From Actinomycetes bacterium (GTDB lineage: Bacteria; Actinomycetota; Acidimicrobiia; Acidimicrobiales; Ilumatobacteraceae), in NCBI GenBank assembly GCA_021414085.1, contig JAIOPC010000014.1, positions 620,001-684,000 of the forward strand: a stretch of DNA of 64,000 nucleotides. The letters are read 5' to 3'. The notes under the pieces are model-generated. The model did not search any database, was not told the DNA's origin, and saw only the letters and a program-made list of their open reading frames with translations. Shown here piece after piece: positions 17,695 through 25,381 of this stretch. Numbering within the stretch: the stretch's first letter is position 1; every line of letters begins with the position of its first letter. The translations under genes and the position numbers were made by a program.

Positions 17695-18165
17695 ATGTCC
17701 ATCAAACGACTGAACCATGCAGTGCTGTATGTGCGCGACGCGAAAGCGTCAGCGGCGTTCTACACCGACGTGCTCGACTTCGCGGTCGCAGCTGACATGG
17801 GCGGCAAAGCTATCTTCCTCCGGGCCGACGGCTCCGACAACGATCACGACCTTGGCCTGTTCTCGGTCGGTGAACGCGGTGTGCCGGCGCACTCGGTTGG
17901 GCTGTATCACTTGGCATGGCAAGTGCACACGCTCGAAGAGTTGGTCGCGCTGCGTGCTCGGCTAGTCGAGGCTGGCGCTTTGGTCGGCGAGAGCGACCAC
18001 GGTGTGAGCAAGAGCCTGTACGCGCACGACGTCGATGGCATCGAATTCGAAATCATGTGGGCTGTGCCCCGCGCCGACTGGCCGGCCGACATTGGGACCA
18101 AGCACCTCGACCTGCAGGCAGCGTTAACGCGCTGGCCGCAGATGGATACCGCCACCCACAACTGA
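17695..18165 (+). CDS. VOC-family metalloprotein (CatE-like extradiol dioxygenase or glyoxalase)
   Basis: The protein is 156 residues with GGAGG 14 bases upstream of the ATG. Metal ligands typical of the fold are visible: His8 ('LNHAVLYV'), His72 ('YHLAWQV') and Glu117/119 ('GIEFEIMW'). The two half-modules and the 'LYAHDVDGIEFE' strand fit the CatE/MhqO-like group that opens or modifies hydroquinones. It starts 42 bases after yceI and is probably co-transcribed with it under MarR control. The substrate is not known. A glyoxalase or other VOC activity cannot be excluded. Confidence 0.8.
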   Translation: MSIKRLNHAVLYVRDAKASAAFYTDVLDFAVAADMGGKAIFLRADGSDNDHDLGLFSVGERGVPAHSVGLYHLAWQVHTLEELVALRARLVEAGALVGESDHGVSKSLYAHDVDGIEFEIMWAVPRADWPADIGTKHLDLQAALTRWPQMDTATHN

Positions 18166-18189
18166 TAGAACACACCTTCTGTGCAGCCG

Positions 18190-20175
18190 ATGACAACCGC
18201 GTCCACGGCCGCGCTGGTGCAGGCCGATCAGGCTCACCGCCTTCCTTATCTTCCCGCGCTCGACGGGTTGCGTGGTGTTGCTGTTGCCGTTGTTGTTGCG
18301 TTCCACGCACATTGGCTGACCGGCGGCTACCTCGGTGTCGATCTGTTCTTTGTCCTATCGGGGTTCTTGATCACGCGGCTGTTGTTGAATGAGTACGCCG
18401 ATTCGGCGCGGATCGATCTCGCCAAGTTCTGGAAGAGGCGTGCTCGTCGGCTGCTGCCAGCACTGATCCTTGTCACATTGTTCGCGGCGGTCGTCGAGCG
18501 TGCGCGCGGCACGCTGGATGGTCCGACCGGCGGCCGTCGTGACGTGATCGGCGCCTTGACCTACTCGTCCAACTGGCTGCGCATGAGTGCGGAAGCCGGA
18601 TATTGGAGGCAATTCGCGCGTCCAGCCCTGCTCGATCACATCTGGAGTCTTGCGATCGAGGAGCAGTTCTATGTGGTGTGGCCGCTCCTCGTGTTCGGCC
18701 TCTTGCGGTTTGTGCGCTCAGATCTCGGACGAGTGCTCATACTCGGAATCGCGTCGTGCGGCCTTGGGCTGTGGGCGTTACGGGTTTTCAGCGTGACCTC
18801 CGATGCGAACCGGATCTACATGGGCACCGACACCCGGGCCGTTGCATTGCTGCTCGGAGCCACCGTTGCGGCCATCGCTCATCGACGGTCTGTCATCTCT
18901 CACGGCTCGGTTCCGTCGAACAGCGCCGTACTGCGGGTCGCCGCCGTGCCTGCACTGCTGGTGCTCGCACTCATGATCGTTCGCATGCGCGGTGACGCCT
19001 TGATCACCTACGAAGGCGGCCTGCTGCTGTGTTCACTCGCCGGGGCCATCGTGGTCGCCGCTGGCGCGCTCGAGCGACCACCTGCAGTCTTTCGGATCTT
19101 CACCGCGGCTCCGCTGCGCTGGTTGGGCCTACGCAGTTACGGCATCTACCTGTGGCACTGGCCGATCATGGTCGGCCTACGCGTCGCCAGCCGGCCGACT
19201 AGTGCCTCGTGGAGGCGACTCGCCGCTGTTGTCATCACCTTGGTGGTCGCGGAGATCTCCTACCGATTCATTGAGCAGCCGATCCGACGAAAGGGTCTGC
19301 TCGCACTGCGCCGTCCTGCTCGCACTGTCGCACTTGGCTTAGGAATTGCATCACTGTCGCTCGCGGTCGTGTTCATCCCCACCAAGGCCGTTTCGATGGT
19401 TACTGCTGTCCCGCTACCGACATCGGGTCCGGCACCCGCCGCGCCGTCGTTCCCGGTGCGCGCATTGCCCGATGAGGGGTTGCCGAAGGTCATGTTTGTC
19501 GGAGACTCGGTCGGCTTCTATCTGGGGCGGCAGGCAAACGCCGAACGGGAACGGTTGGGCATCAAGGTCGTCAACGAAGCCCACAACGGGTGTCCACTGT
19601 CGGATACGCCGCTACGTCGTCGAGGCGCGAAGTCGTCGGTGCCATTGGTGTTCGCGCCCGAGTGTCAGGAGGCTGTGCGCGCCTACGGCGACACCGTGGC
19701 AGACGCGCAACCTGATGTTGTGATTATGGTGTTTGGAGCCTCGTTCCTGGACGAGAACGAAATTTCGCCAGGGGAGTGGCACGCCCCGTGCACGGCCGAG
19801 TTCGACGGCTGGTTCCAGGATCAGATCACTCGGAGTGTCGAAGCGTTGTCATCGACAGGTGCGACCGTGTACTGGGCGACAACGCCGTACTACCGCGGCG
19901 AGGTCGACGATAAAACTCCGACGTTTGATGATCAGGTCGATTGCGAGAACGAAGTCGCGCGAACGGTCGCCGCGCAGAGCAACGGGGTACTGGGTGTACT
20001 TGAACTCGGTCAGTGGACCTGCCCCACCCGTGACTGCCTTACTGAACGCGATGGCTACGAGCTTCGGTTCGACGGCTTCCACTACATCGATGAGGGCGCT
20101 GCGCTTGCGAACATCTGGATGCTGCAGCAGATCTTCGACCCTCTGCCGTGGATGCGCGCCGTCGCGAGCTCTTAG
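18190..20175 (+). CDS. Membrane O-acyltransferase with SGNH domain (OafA/YrhL type)
   Basis: The protein is about 661 residues from the ATG at 18190 (a GTG at 18181 is also possible). The N-terminal acyltransferase-3 domain has 'LPALDGLRGVAVAVVVAFH', 'GYLGVDLFFVLSGFLITR' and 'WSLAIEEQFYVVWPL', with about ten membrane segments to residue ~400. A linker rich in Pro/Ala follows. The extracytoplasmic SGNH domain carries 'VMFVGDSVGFYLG' (block I Ser) and 'FDGFHYIDEGA' (Asp-x-x-His block V). Such proteins acetylate or acylate cell-wall or surface polysaccharide. Its stop overlaps that of the convergent epimerase gene by four bases (TTAG). Confidence 0.92.
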   Translation: MTTASTAALVQADQAHRLPYLPALDGLRGVAVAVVVAFHAHWLTGGYLGVDLFFVLSGFLITRLLLNEYADSARIDLAKFWKRRARRLLPALILVTLFAAVVERARGTLDGPTGGRRDVIGALTYSSNWLRMSAEAGYWRQFARPALLDHIWSLAIEEQFYVVWPLLVFGLLRFVRSDLGRVLILGIASCGLGLWALRVFSVTSDANRIYMGTDTRAVALLLGATVAAIAHRRSVISHGSVPSNSAVLRVAAVPALLVLALMIVRMRGDALITYEGGLLLCSLAGAIVVAAGALERPPAVFRIFTAAPLRWLGLRSYGIYLWHWPIMVGLRVASRPTSASWRRLAAVVITLVVAEISYRFIEQPIRRKGLLALRRPARTVALGLGIASLSLAVVFIPTKAVSMVTAVPLPTSGPAPAAPSFPVRALPDEGLPKVMFVGDSVGFYLGRQANAERERLGIKVVNEAHNGCPLSDTPLRRRGAKSSVPLVFAPECQEAVRAYGDTVADAQPDVVIMVFGASFLDENEISPGEWHAPCTAEFDGWFQDQITRSVEALSSTGATVYWATTPYYRGEVDDKTPTFDDQVDCENEVARTVAAQSNGVLGVLELGQWTCPTRDCLTERDGYELRFDGFHYIDEGAALANIWMLQQIFDPLPWMRAVASS

Positions 20176-21065
20176 CGCGCCAGCACCGCGCGCAATGCGA
20201 CCTCGAGCGTTTCGTGCTGAAACTGGAAGCCGCTGGCCTGCAGCGCGCGGGGCAACGCACGCTGACCGCTGAGTAGCAAACCGTCGACCAGCTCGCTGCC
20301 CAGCAACAGCTTCGGCCCAAACGACGGAACGGGTATGAGCGAGGGTCGGTGCAAGACCTTGCCGAGTGTCTTGGCGAACTCGCTGCCGGTGACGGGCGTC
20401 GGCCCGGTCAGGTTGACGGCGCCGCGTACGTCGCCGGTCAACAGATGACGGATGGCGGCGACCTCGTCGGGTAGCGAGATCCAGCTCTGCCACTGGCGAC
20501 CATTGCCGAACCTGCCGCCGACACCCAGTTTGAACAGCGGCAGCATCTTGCCCAGCGCGCCGCCCTTGCCTGCGAGCACGATGCCCGTGCGCAGATGGAC
20601 AACACGAACCCCACCCGCCTCCGCTGCGCTGGTCGCTGCTTCCCACTGGCGACAAACGTCGGCGAGGAAGTCGCTGCCTGCCGGTGAGGTTTCGTCGAGT
20701 TCGCGTTCGCCGCTGTCGCCGTAGTAGCCCACGGCCGATCCGCTGAGCATCACCTTCGGGCCGTTAGCGCAGCCCACGATCGCCGACGCAAGTAGCTCCG
20801 TCGAACGGACTCGGCTGTCAAGAATCTCAGCCTTGTAGGAATCGGTCCAGCGATGATCGCCGATGCCGGCGCCCGCGAGATGAACGACGGCGTCGGCACC
20901 TTCCAACGCGCCAGCCGAAAGGCTGTCAGCCTTCGGGTCCCACTGGATCTCTCCTTGGCCTGCAGAACGGCGAACGAGCTTGACGACTTCGTGGCCATCG
21001 GCGGTGAGTGACGTGCATAGGGCTGAGCCGATCAGTCCGCTGGACCCTGAGACAACGACGCGCAT
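20172..21065 (-). CDS. TIGR01777-family NAD-dependent epimerase (YfcH/SDR39U1-like)
   Basis: The start chosen is the ATG at 21065 (297 residues). 'MRVVVSGSSGLIGSALCTSL' is the Rossmann motif directly at the N-terminus. 'VVHLAGAGIGDHRWTDSYK' and 'SGSAVGYYGDSGE' are diagnostic of the TIGR01777/YfcH group, with the active-site Tyr in 'VGYYG'. The C-terminal DUF1731 segment is seen as 'VPSFGPKLLLG' and 'RALPRALQASGFQFQ'. The physiological reaction is unknown in bacteria; it is sometimes linked to cell division or envelope processes. The last three bases of the gene overlap the acyltransferase stop. Confidence 0.9.
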   Translation of the reverse strand: MRVVVSGSSGLIGSALCTSLTADGHEVVKLVRRSAGQGEIQWDPKADSLSAGALEGADAVVHLAGAGIGDHRWTDSYKAEILDSRVRSTELLASAIVGCANGPKVMLSGSAVGYYGDSGERELDETSPAGSDFLADVCRQWEAATSAAEAGGVRVVHLRTGIVLAGKGGALGKMLPLFKLGVGGRFGNGRQWQSWISLPDEVAAIRHLLTGDVRGAVNLTGPTPVTGSEFAKTLGKVLHRPSLIPVPSFGPKLLLGSELVDGLLLSGQRALPRALQASGFQFQHETLEVALRAVLAR

Positions 21066-21088
21066 GCGTTGAGCGTACGCTTGCAATC

Positions 21089-21364
21089 ATGTGTCGCAAC
21101 ATCACAACACTCCGTGGCCTACAGCCGGTTGCCACCACCGAAGAGATCGAAGCTGCCGCGCGTCAATACGTGCGCAAGATCAGTGGCGTGCAGAAGACAT
21201 CCGAGGCGACGGAAAAGGCCTTCGAGGCCGCGGTGCACGAGATCGCGCACATCACCGCCCATCTGTTGCAAGATCTTCCGCCGCGCAAGCAACCACCGCC
21301 GACGCTGCCGCCATTGCGGCGTATCAAGGTCGCGCGCCCGCCAGCTGTTGTCGCTGCTCGCTAA
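21089..21364 (+). CDS. DUF2277-family small protein
   Basis: The start chosen is the ATG at 21089 (91 residues). It opens 'MCRNITTLRGLQPVATTEEI' and continues 'AARQYVRKISGVQ', which matches my memory of DUF2277, a short helical family found mostly in Actinobacteria. The C-terminus is Pro-rich ('PRKQPPPTLPPLRR'). Function is unknown. It is divergent from the epimerase (23 bases) and its TAA overlaps the stop of the convergent thioredoxin-fold gene by four bases (CTAA). Confidence 0.85.
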   Translation: MCRNITTLRGLQPVATTEEIEAAARQYVRKISGVQKTSEATEKAFEAAVHEIAHITAHLLQDLPPRKQPPPTLPPLRRIKVARPPAVVAAR

Positions 21365-21927
21365 CGCAATACGTCGCTGATCAGACCGTCGAGCACGTCG
21401 CTTTCGACGGCACCGAACAGTTGTTGCTCGGTGCCGTTCGCATCGATGATGACTAACGCAGGTTGAGCGGGAATCTCGAAACGGTCGTAAATGTCGCCAG
21501 CGTCGTCGCTGACTTGCGGGAAGGTCAGCCCGTGCTTATCGATGAAGCCTTGGAACGCATCGTCGCTGCCGTACCAAGCAACGCCGACGAACTGCACTTG
21601 TCCGGCCCACCGTGCGCTTGCCGCCTCGACCGAGGGGGCTTCGTGGTTACAAGTGCTTCAAGTCGGCGCCCAGAACCAGAGGACGACCGGTTTGCCAGCG
21701 AACTGGGTGAAGTCGATGGCACCGCCGCCCACTGCTGGAGCGGAGAACTGCAATGCGGCTGGAGCCGAAGCGTTGCCGGCGTCGGAAGTTGCCAGGGGAG
21801 CGGGTGCCGTCGCCGGAGCGGGCGTCGCCGCTGGAGCGGTTGCCGTCGTGGAACCACCCTCGCTGCCGCACGCGGCTAGCGGCCAGGCAAGTGCCAGAGC
21901 GGCGAGAGTGATTCGTGACTTGCTCAT
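21361..21927 (-). CDS. Candidate selenoprotein: TlpA/ResA-like thioredoxin-fold lipoprotein with UxxC motif
   Basis: The ORF track shows two pieces (21658-22071 and 21361-21597), but both are in the same frame and are separated only by one TGA at 21658-21660. Read through, the gene encodes 188 residues from the ATG at 21927. It has a lipoprotein signal with Cys20 ('WPLAACGSEGG') and an Ala/Pro linker to about residue 55. The thioredoxin-like domain has 'KPVVLWFWAPT', then TGA, then 'STCNHEAPSVEA'. The TGA therefore stands exactly where the first Cys of CxxC belongs, giving U90-S-T-C93. The later 'IPAQPALVIIDANG' carries the cis-proline motif. Downstream coding is well preserved over 98 codons. 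A SECIS-like hairpin follows the TGA. The product would be a membrane-anchored extracytoplasmic thiol/selenol oxidoreductase. A sequencing error or a Cys-to-stop mutation is the main alternative. Confidence 0.78.
21620..21639 (-). promoter_or_regulatory. SECIS-like hairpin 3' of the in-frame UGA
   Basis: On the minus strand, starting 19 bases after the TGA, GCCCCCTC-GGTC-GAGGCGGC folds into a 4-bp upper stem, one C-C mismatch and a 3-bp lower stem with a GGUC tetraloop. The loop starts 27 bases after the UGA and has G at its first two positions. This fits the general rule for bacterial SECIS elements (apical loop roughly 16-37 bases downstream, G at loop position 1 or 2). Confidence 0.6.
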
Positions 21928-21962
21928 CGAGTGAGACCGTATCGCCTTAGCCTGGCTGGCGC

Positions 21963-22406
21963 ATGAAAACCCGGACGTTGTTGATCCTTGCTGTGACGTG
22001 CGGCCTTGCCATTCTGCTCGCCGGCGGCCTGCAGCTGTTGCGCCTCGCCAACCAGGACGAGCCCACCCCACCGCTTTCGATCGGCGACTCGGCGCAACTC
22101 GGCGATGCGGTCGTGACGGTGGACCACTACGCAGTCACCAACGACGCGATCCTCGTCACGGTGACGCTGTCGGGCGTTGATGATCCCGACGGCGTGAACG
22201 GGTTCACGCTGATTGCGCCGGGCGAGGCCATCTCGGCCGACCCTCCCTCGGCGGCGACGGAATCAGCCGAGGTACCGCTGTGCACAGGCTTCACCATCGC
22301 GCCCCAGACCTGCGCGCTGCAGTTCCCCGCGACCGCCCTGCAGGGCAGCGATCGGTTGCTGTTCTTCCAGCGCGCGGCCGAGCAAGCGCGCTGGAGGCTG
22401 GCGTGA
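21963..22406 (+). CDS. Membrane-anchored extracytoplasmic protein of unknown function
   Basis: The protein is 147 residues. One N-terminal transmembrane segment ('TLLILAVTCGLAILLAGGLQLL') is followed by a soluble domain of about 115 residues with a beta-rich pattern ('LGDAVVTVDHYAVTNDAILVTVTL'). It resembles the DUF4352-type immunoglobulin-like domain only in general pattern, so I make no family claim. Two Cys residues ('VPLCTGF' and 'PQTCALQ') could form a disulfide, which would be a plausible substrate for the adjacent thiol oxidoreductase. It is divergent from the candidate selenoprotein gene with 35 bases between starts. Confidence 0.6.
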   Translation: MKTRTLLILAVTCGLAILLAGGLQLLRLANQDEPTPPLSIGDSAQLGDAVVTVDHYAVTNDAILVTVTLSGVDDPDGVNGFTLIAPGEAISADPPSAATESAEVPLCTGFTIAPQTCALQFPATALQGSDRLLFFQRAAEQARWRLA

Positions 22407-22468
22407 TTTGCTGCGGTACCGTGAAGGTTTAGCAATCAGCCGCAACGAGTGAATTGGAGCCGGAATCG

Positions 22469-23905
22469 ATGGAGCAGCACTTCGACCTCGTCGTCATCGG
22501 CGGTGGGCCAGGGGGCTACGGCGCCGCGCTGTATGCCACTTCCGCCGGGCTGAACGTCGCTCTCGTCGAGAAGGATGTGCTGGGCGGCACCTGCCTCAAT
22601 CGCGGCTGCATTCCCGCCAAGGCATTTCTCGAGACTGCTGCCACGCAGCGCCACGTCAACCACGCGGCCGACTTTGGTATTGAGTCAAACACTCCGGGTG
22701 CCACCTTCTCTGTCAACTTCGCGGCTGCGCAAGCGCGTAAGCAAAAGGTCGTCGACGGCATCGTCAAGAGCCTGACGGGCCTCATCAAATCGAAGAAGAT
22801 CACCGTGCTCGACGGCGTCGGCAAACTCGGCGCGAACCGCACGGTCACCGTCACGCATCCCGACGGCACGTCCAGCACGATCACCGGCGGCAACGTTGTG
22901 TTGGCCACAGGCAGCGTGCCGCGCACGATTCCTGGCTTCGAGCCAGCCGGCCCGGTGATGACGAGCGACGAAGTGCTGATGCTCGACCACTTGCCGGGGC
23001 GTGTTGCCGTCATCGGTGGCGGCGCCATCGGGTGCGAGTTCGCCAGCACGTTTGCCGACCTCGGCTCGACGGTCACGATTCTGGAAGGCATGCCGAAGGT
23101 GCTGCCGGGGCTGGATTCCGATGTCGCCAACGTGGTCGTGCGCAGCTTCAAGAAACGTGCCATCGACATCAAAACCGACATCAAGATTCTCGGACACACA
23201 CCGTTCACCGACGGCACCGGGACGACGGTGCATTATTCGGCCGACGACGGCAAAGGCGCGTACGCGCAGAACCTGGAAGTCGATGCAGTCGTCGTCAGCA
23301 TCGGGCGTCGCCCGTACGCCGATCAGCTTGGTCTTGAAGGCACAGCGGTGAAGTTGACCGAGCGCGGCTTCGTGCAGGTCGACGAGTTCTGCTTCACCGG
23401 CGAGCCTGGCGTGTACGCCATCGGCGACCTGATCGACACCCCGGCGCTCGCACACGTTGGCTACGCCGAAGCGATCCTCGTTACCAAGCACATTCGCGGC
23501 GAGAACCCAACACCGATTGCTTACGACCGTGTGCCCTGGGCCATCTACTGCCACCCCGAAGTGGCGTTCGTTGGCCCCAGCGAAGAAGCCGCCACCGCCG
23601 CCGGTCACAGTGTCGTTGTCGCCAAGCATCAGTTCCGAGCCAACAGTCGGGCGCAGATCCTCGGCGAGCTCGATGGCTTGGTGAAGGTGATCGCGAAGAA
23701 GAACGACGATGGCACCGCCGGGCAAGTGCTGGGCGTGCACATGGTTGGGCCGTGGGTGACCGAGCAGCTGAGCGGCGGTTACCTCGCGGTCAACTGGGAA
23801 GCGACGGTTGCCGAAGTAGCCGAATACATCCAACCGCACCCAAGCCTGACCGAACTCTTCGGTGAGACGATGCTGTCGCTCACCGGTCGCAGTCTGAATT
23901 CATAA
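22469..23905 (+). CDS. lpdA: Dihydrolipoyl dehydrogenase (E3)
   Basis: The start chosen is the ATG at 22469 (478 residues), with GGAG ten bases upstream, in preference to a TTG at 22454. The FAD site is 'VVIGGGPGGYGAAL'. The redox disulfide is in 'GGTCLNRGCIPAK'. The NAD site is 'VAVIGGGAIGCEFA', the second FAD region is 'GVYAIGDLI', and the C-terminal catalytic His-Glu pair is in 'QPHPSLTE'. The enzyme reoxidises dihydrolipoyl groups of 2-oxoacid dehydrogenase and glycine cleavage complexes. It lies 12 bases before the E2 gene and upstream of the lipoylation fusion gene, forming a lipoyl operon. Confidence 0.96.
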   Translation: MEQHFDLVVIGGGPGGYGAALYATSAGLNVALVEKDVLGGTCLNRGCIPAKAFLETAATQRHVNHAADFGIESNTPGATFSVNFAAAQARKQKVVDGIVKSLTGLIKSKKITVLDGVGKLGANRTVTVTHPDGTSSTITGGNVVLATGSVPRTIPGFEPAGPVMTSDEVLMLDHLPGRVAVIGGGAIGCEFASTFADLGSTVTILEGMPKVLPGLDSDVANVVVRSFKKRAIDIKTDIKILGHTPFTDGTGTTVHYSADDGKGAYAQNLEVDAVVVSIGRRPYADQLGLEGTAVKLTERGFVQVDEFCFTGEPGVYAIGDLIDTPALAHVGYAEAILVTKHIRGENPTPIAYDRVPWAIYCHPEVAFVGPSEEAATAAGHSVVVAKHQFRANSRAQILGELDGLVKVIAKKNDDGTAGQVLGVHMVGPWVTEQLSGGYLAVNWEATVAEVAEYIQPHPSLTELFGETMLSLTGRSLNS

Positions 23906-23917
23906 GGAGAAACGCAA

Positions 23918-25351
23918 ATGGCCGACGTCATCCTGCCGCAACTGGGCGAGACAGTCACCGAAGGAACAATCACGCGCTGGTTCAAGAAGGTGGGCGACAC
24001 CATCGCCGCCGACGAGCCGTTGTTCGAGATCAGCACCGACAAGGTCGACACGGAAGTGCCGTCGCCGGTTTCGGGCACAGTGACGGAACTGCGCGTCGCT
24101 GAGGGCGACACGGTTCCGGTTGGTGCCGTCATTGCTGTTGTGCAGGTTGGAGCCTCAGCGCCCGCGCCGGCCGCGCCTACTCCTCCAGCACCGGTCGTTG
24201 AAGCGCCTGTTGTTGAGGCACCGGTTGCGGCCGCGCCAGCGCCGGTCGTTGAAGTGCCGGTCGTTGAAGCGCCGGTTGCTCCGGCCCCCGCGCCCGCTGC
24301 ACCGGTGTTGCCTCCGCTCGAAGTTGCCGTTGCAGCTTCACCCGCGGTCGAGGCCGCGCCACCGACGTCGAGCGGGGAACATCGACTGCTGTCGCCCGTT
24401 GTGCGGCGCCTCGTCTCCGAGCACGCGATCAATCCCGACGACATCACGGGCACAGGCCCCGGTGGCCGCATCACGCGCGACGACGTACTGGACTTCATTG
24501 ATCGCAAGCAGTTGAGTGCTGGCGCCCCGGCGCCGGCGCCAGCGGCGCCCGCGCCTGCCGCTGCCGCCCCTGCCGCTGCCGCACCGGCACCCGCCGCGTC
24601 CGCGCCGGCTGCACCGGTGCCTGTCGTGCGCACCGGCGAACGCGACACCACTGTTGCGCTGAGCAAGATCCGCAAGCTCACAGGCAGTCACATGGTCATG
24701 AGCAAGGGAGTCAGCCCGCACGCGTTCAGTGTTGTCGAGGTCGACTTCGCCAACGTCGATGTCACGCGCGGCAGCGTCAAGAGCGAGTGGAAGGCGGCCG
24801 AGGGTTTCGGCCTTACCTATCTGCCGTTCATCACCCGTGCTGTGGTCGATGCACTTGTGGAGTTCCCGCACCTCAACGCCAGCGTCGCCGACACCGACCT
24901 GATTGTGCACAACTTCATCGATATTGGCATCGCCGTCGACCTCGACTACGAGGGTCTGTTGGTGCCGGTTGTGCGTTCGGCGGAAGGTAAGCGGCTGCGT
25001 GCGATCGCTCGCGAGATCAACGATCTTGCGGCCCGCACCCGCACCCGCAAACTGAGCCCCGACGAAATCATTGGCGGCACGTTCACGATTAGCAACAACG
25101 GCTCGGCCGGCAGCGTTTTGACGATGCCGATCATCAATCAGCCGCAGGTCGCGATCCTCTCCACGGACGCAATCGTGCGCAAGCCGGTGGTCGCTCGCTT
25201 GGCCGATGGTGGCGAAGCCATCGTTATCCATCCCGTTGGCAACCTGGCGATGAGCTGGGATCATCGCGCGTTCGATGGCGCCTACGCCGCCGGCTTCCTG
25301 GTGCGGGTGAAGGAACTACTCGAGACCCGCGACTGGTCACAGGAACTCTGA
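23918..25351 (+). CDS. Dihydrolipoamide acyltransferase (E2) of a 2-oxoacid dehydrogenase complex
   Basis: The protein is 477 residues with AAGGAGAAA before the ATG. One lipoyl domain (residues 2-78) carries the lipoyl Lys in 'EISTDKVDTEVPSPV'. A long Ala/Pro/Val linker follows. The peripheral subunit-binding domain is 'LLSPVVRRLVSEHAIN...GGRITRDDVL' at about residues 155-190. A second Ala/Pro linker leads to the catalytic domain ending with 'SWDHRAFDGAYAAGFL', which has the active-site HxxxDG. Actinobacterial enzymes of this type can serve pyruvate, 2-oxoglutarate or branched-chain complexes, so I do not choose between dlaT, sucB and bkdC. The distant aceE could supply the E1. Confidence 0.93.
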   Translation: MADVILPQLGETVTEGTITRWFKKVGDTIAADEPLFEISTDKVDTEVPSPVSGTVTELRVAEGDTVPVGAVIAVVQVGASAPAPAAPTPPAPVVEAPVVEAPVAAAPAPVVEVPVVEAPVAPAPAPAAPVLPPLEVAVAASPAVEAAPPTSSGEHRLLSPVVRRLVSEHAINPDDITGTGPGGRITRDDVLDFIDRKQLSAGAPAPAPAAPAPAAAAPAAAAPAPAASAPAAPVPVVRTGERDTTVALSKIRKLTGSHMVMSKGVSPHAFSVVEVDFANVDVTRGSVKSEWKAAEGFGLTYLPFITRAVVDALVEFPHLNASVADTDLIVHNFIDIGIAVDLDYEGLLVPVVRSAEGKRLRAIAREINDLAARTRTRKLSPDEIIGGTFTISNNGSAGSVLTMPIINQPQVAILSTDAIVRKPVVARLADGGEAIVIHPVGNLAMSWDHRAFDGAYAAGFLVRVKELLETRDWSQEL

Positions 25352-25381
25352 ATCGGCGTGTCCTTTGATGGACGGCTCGAC

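Noticed and set aside
21361-22071. Treating the thioredoxin-fold gene as two separate ORFs or a frameshifted pseudogene
   Set aside because: Both pieces are in the same frame, only one codon (TGA) separates them, the downstream fold is intact, and the TGA is at the redox Cys position. Selenocysteine is the better working explanation, with sequencing error kept as the alternative.
22685-23839. 384-residue minus-strand ORF opposite lpdA
   Set aside because: Antisense shadow of a gene with all dihydrolipoyl dehydrogenase motifs.
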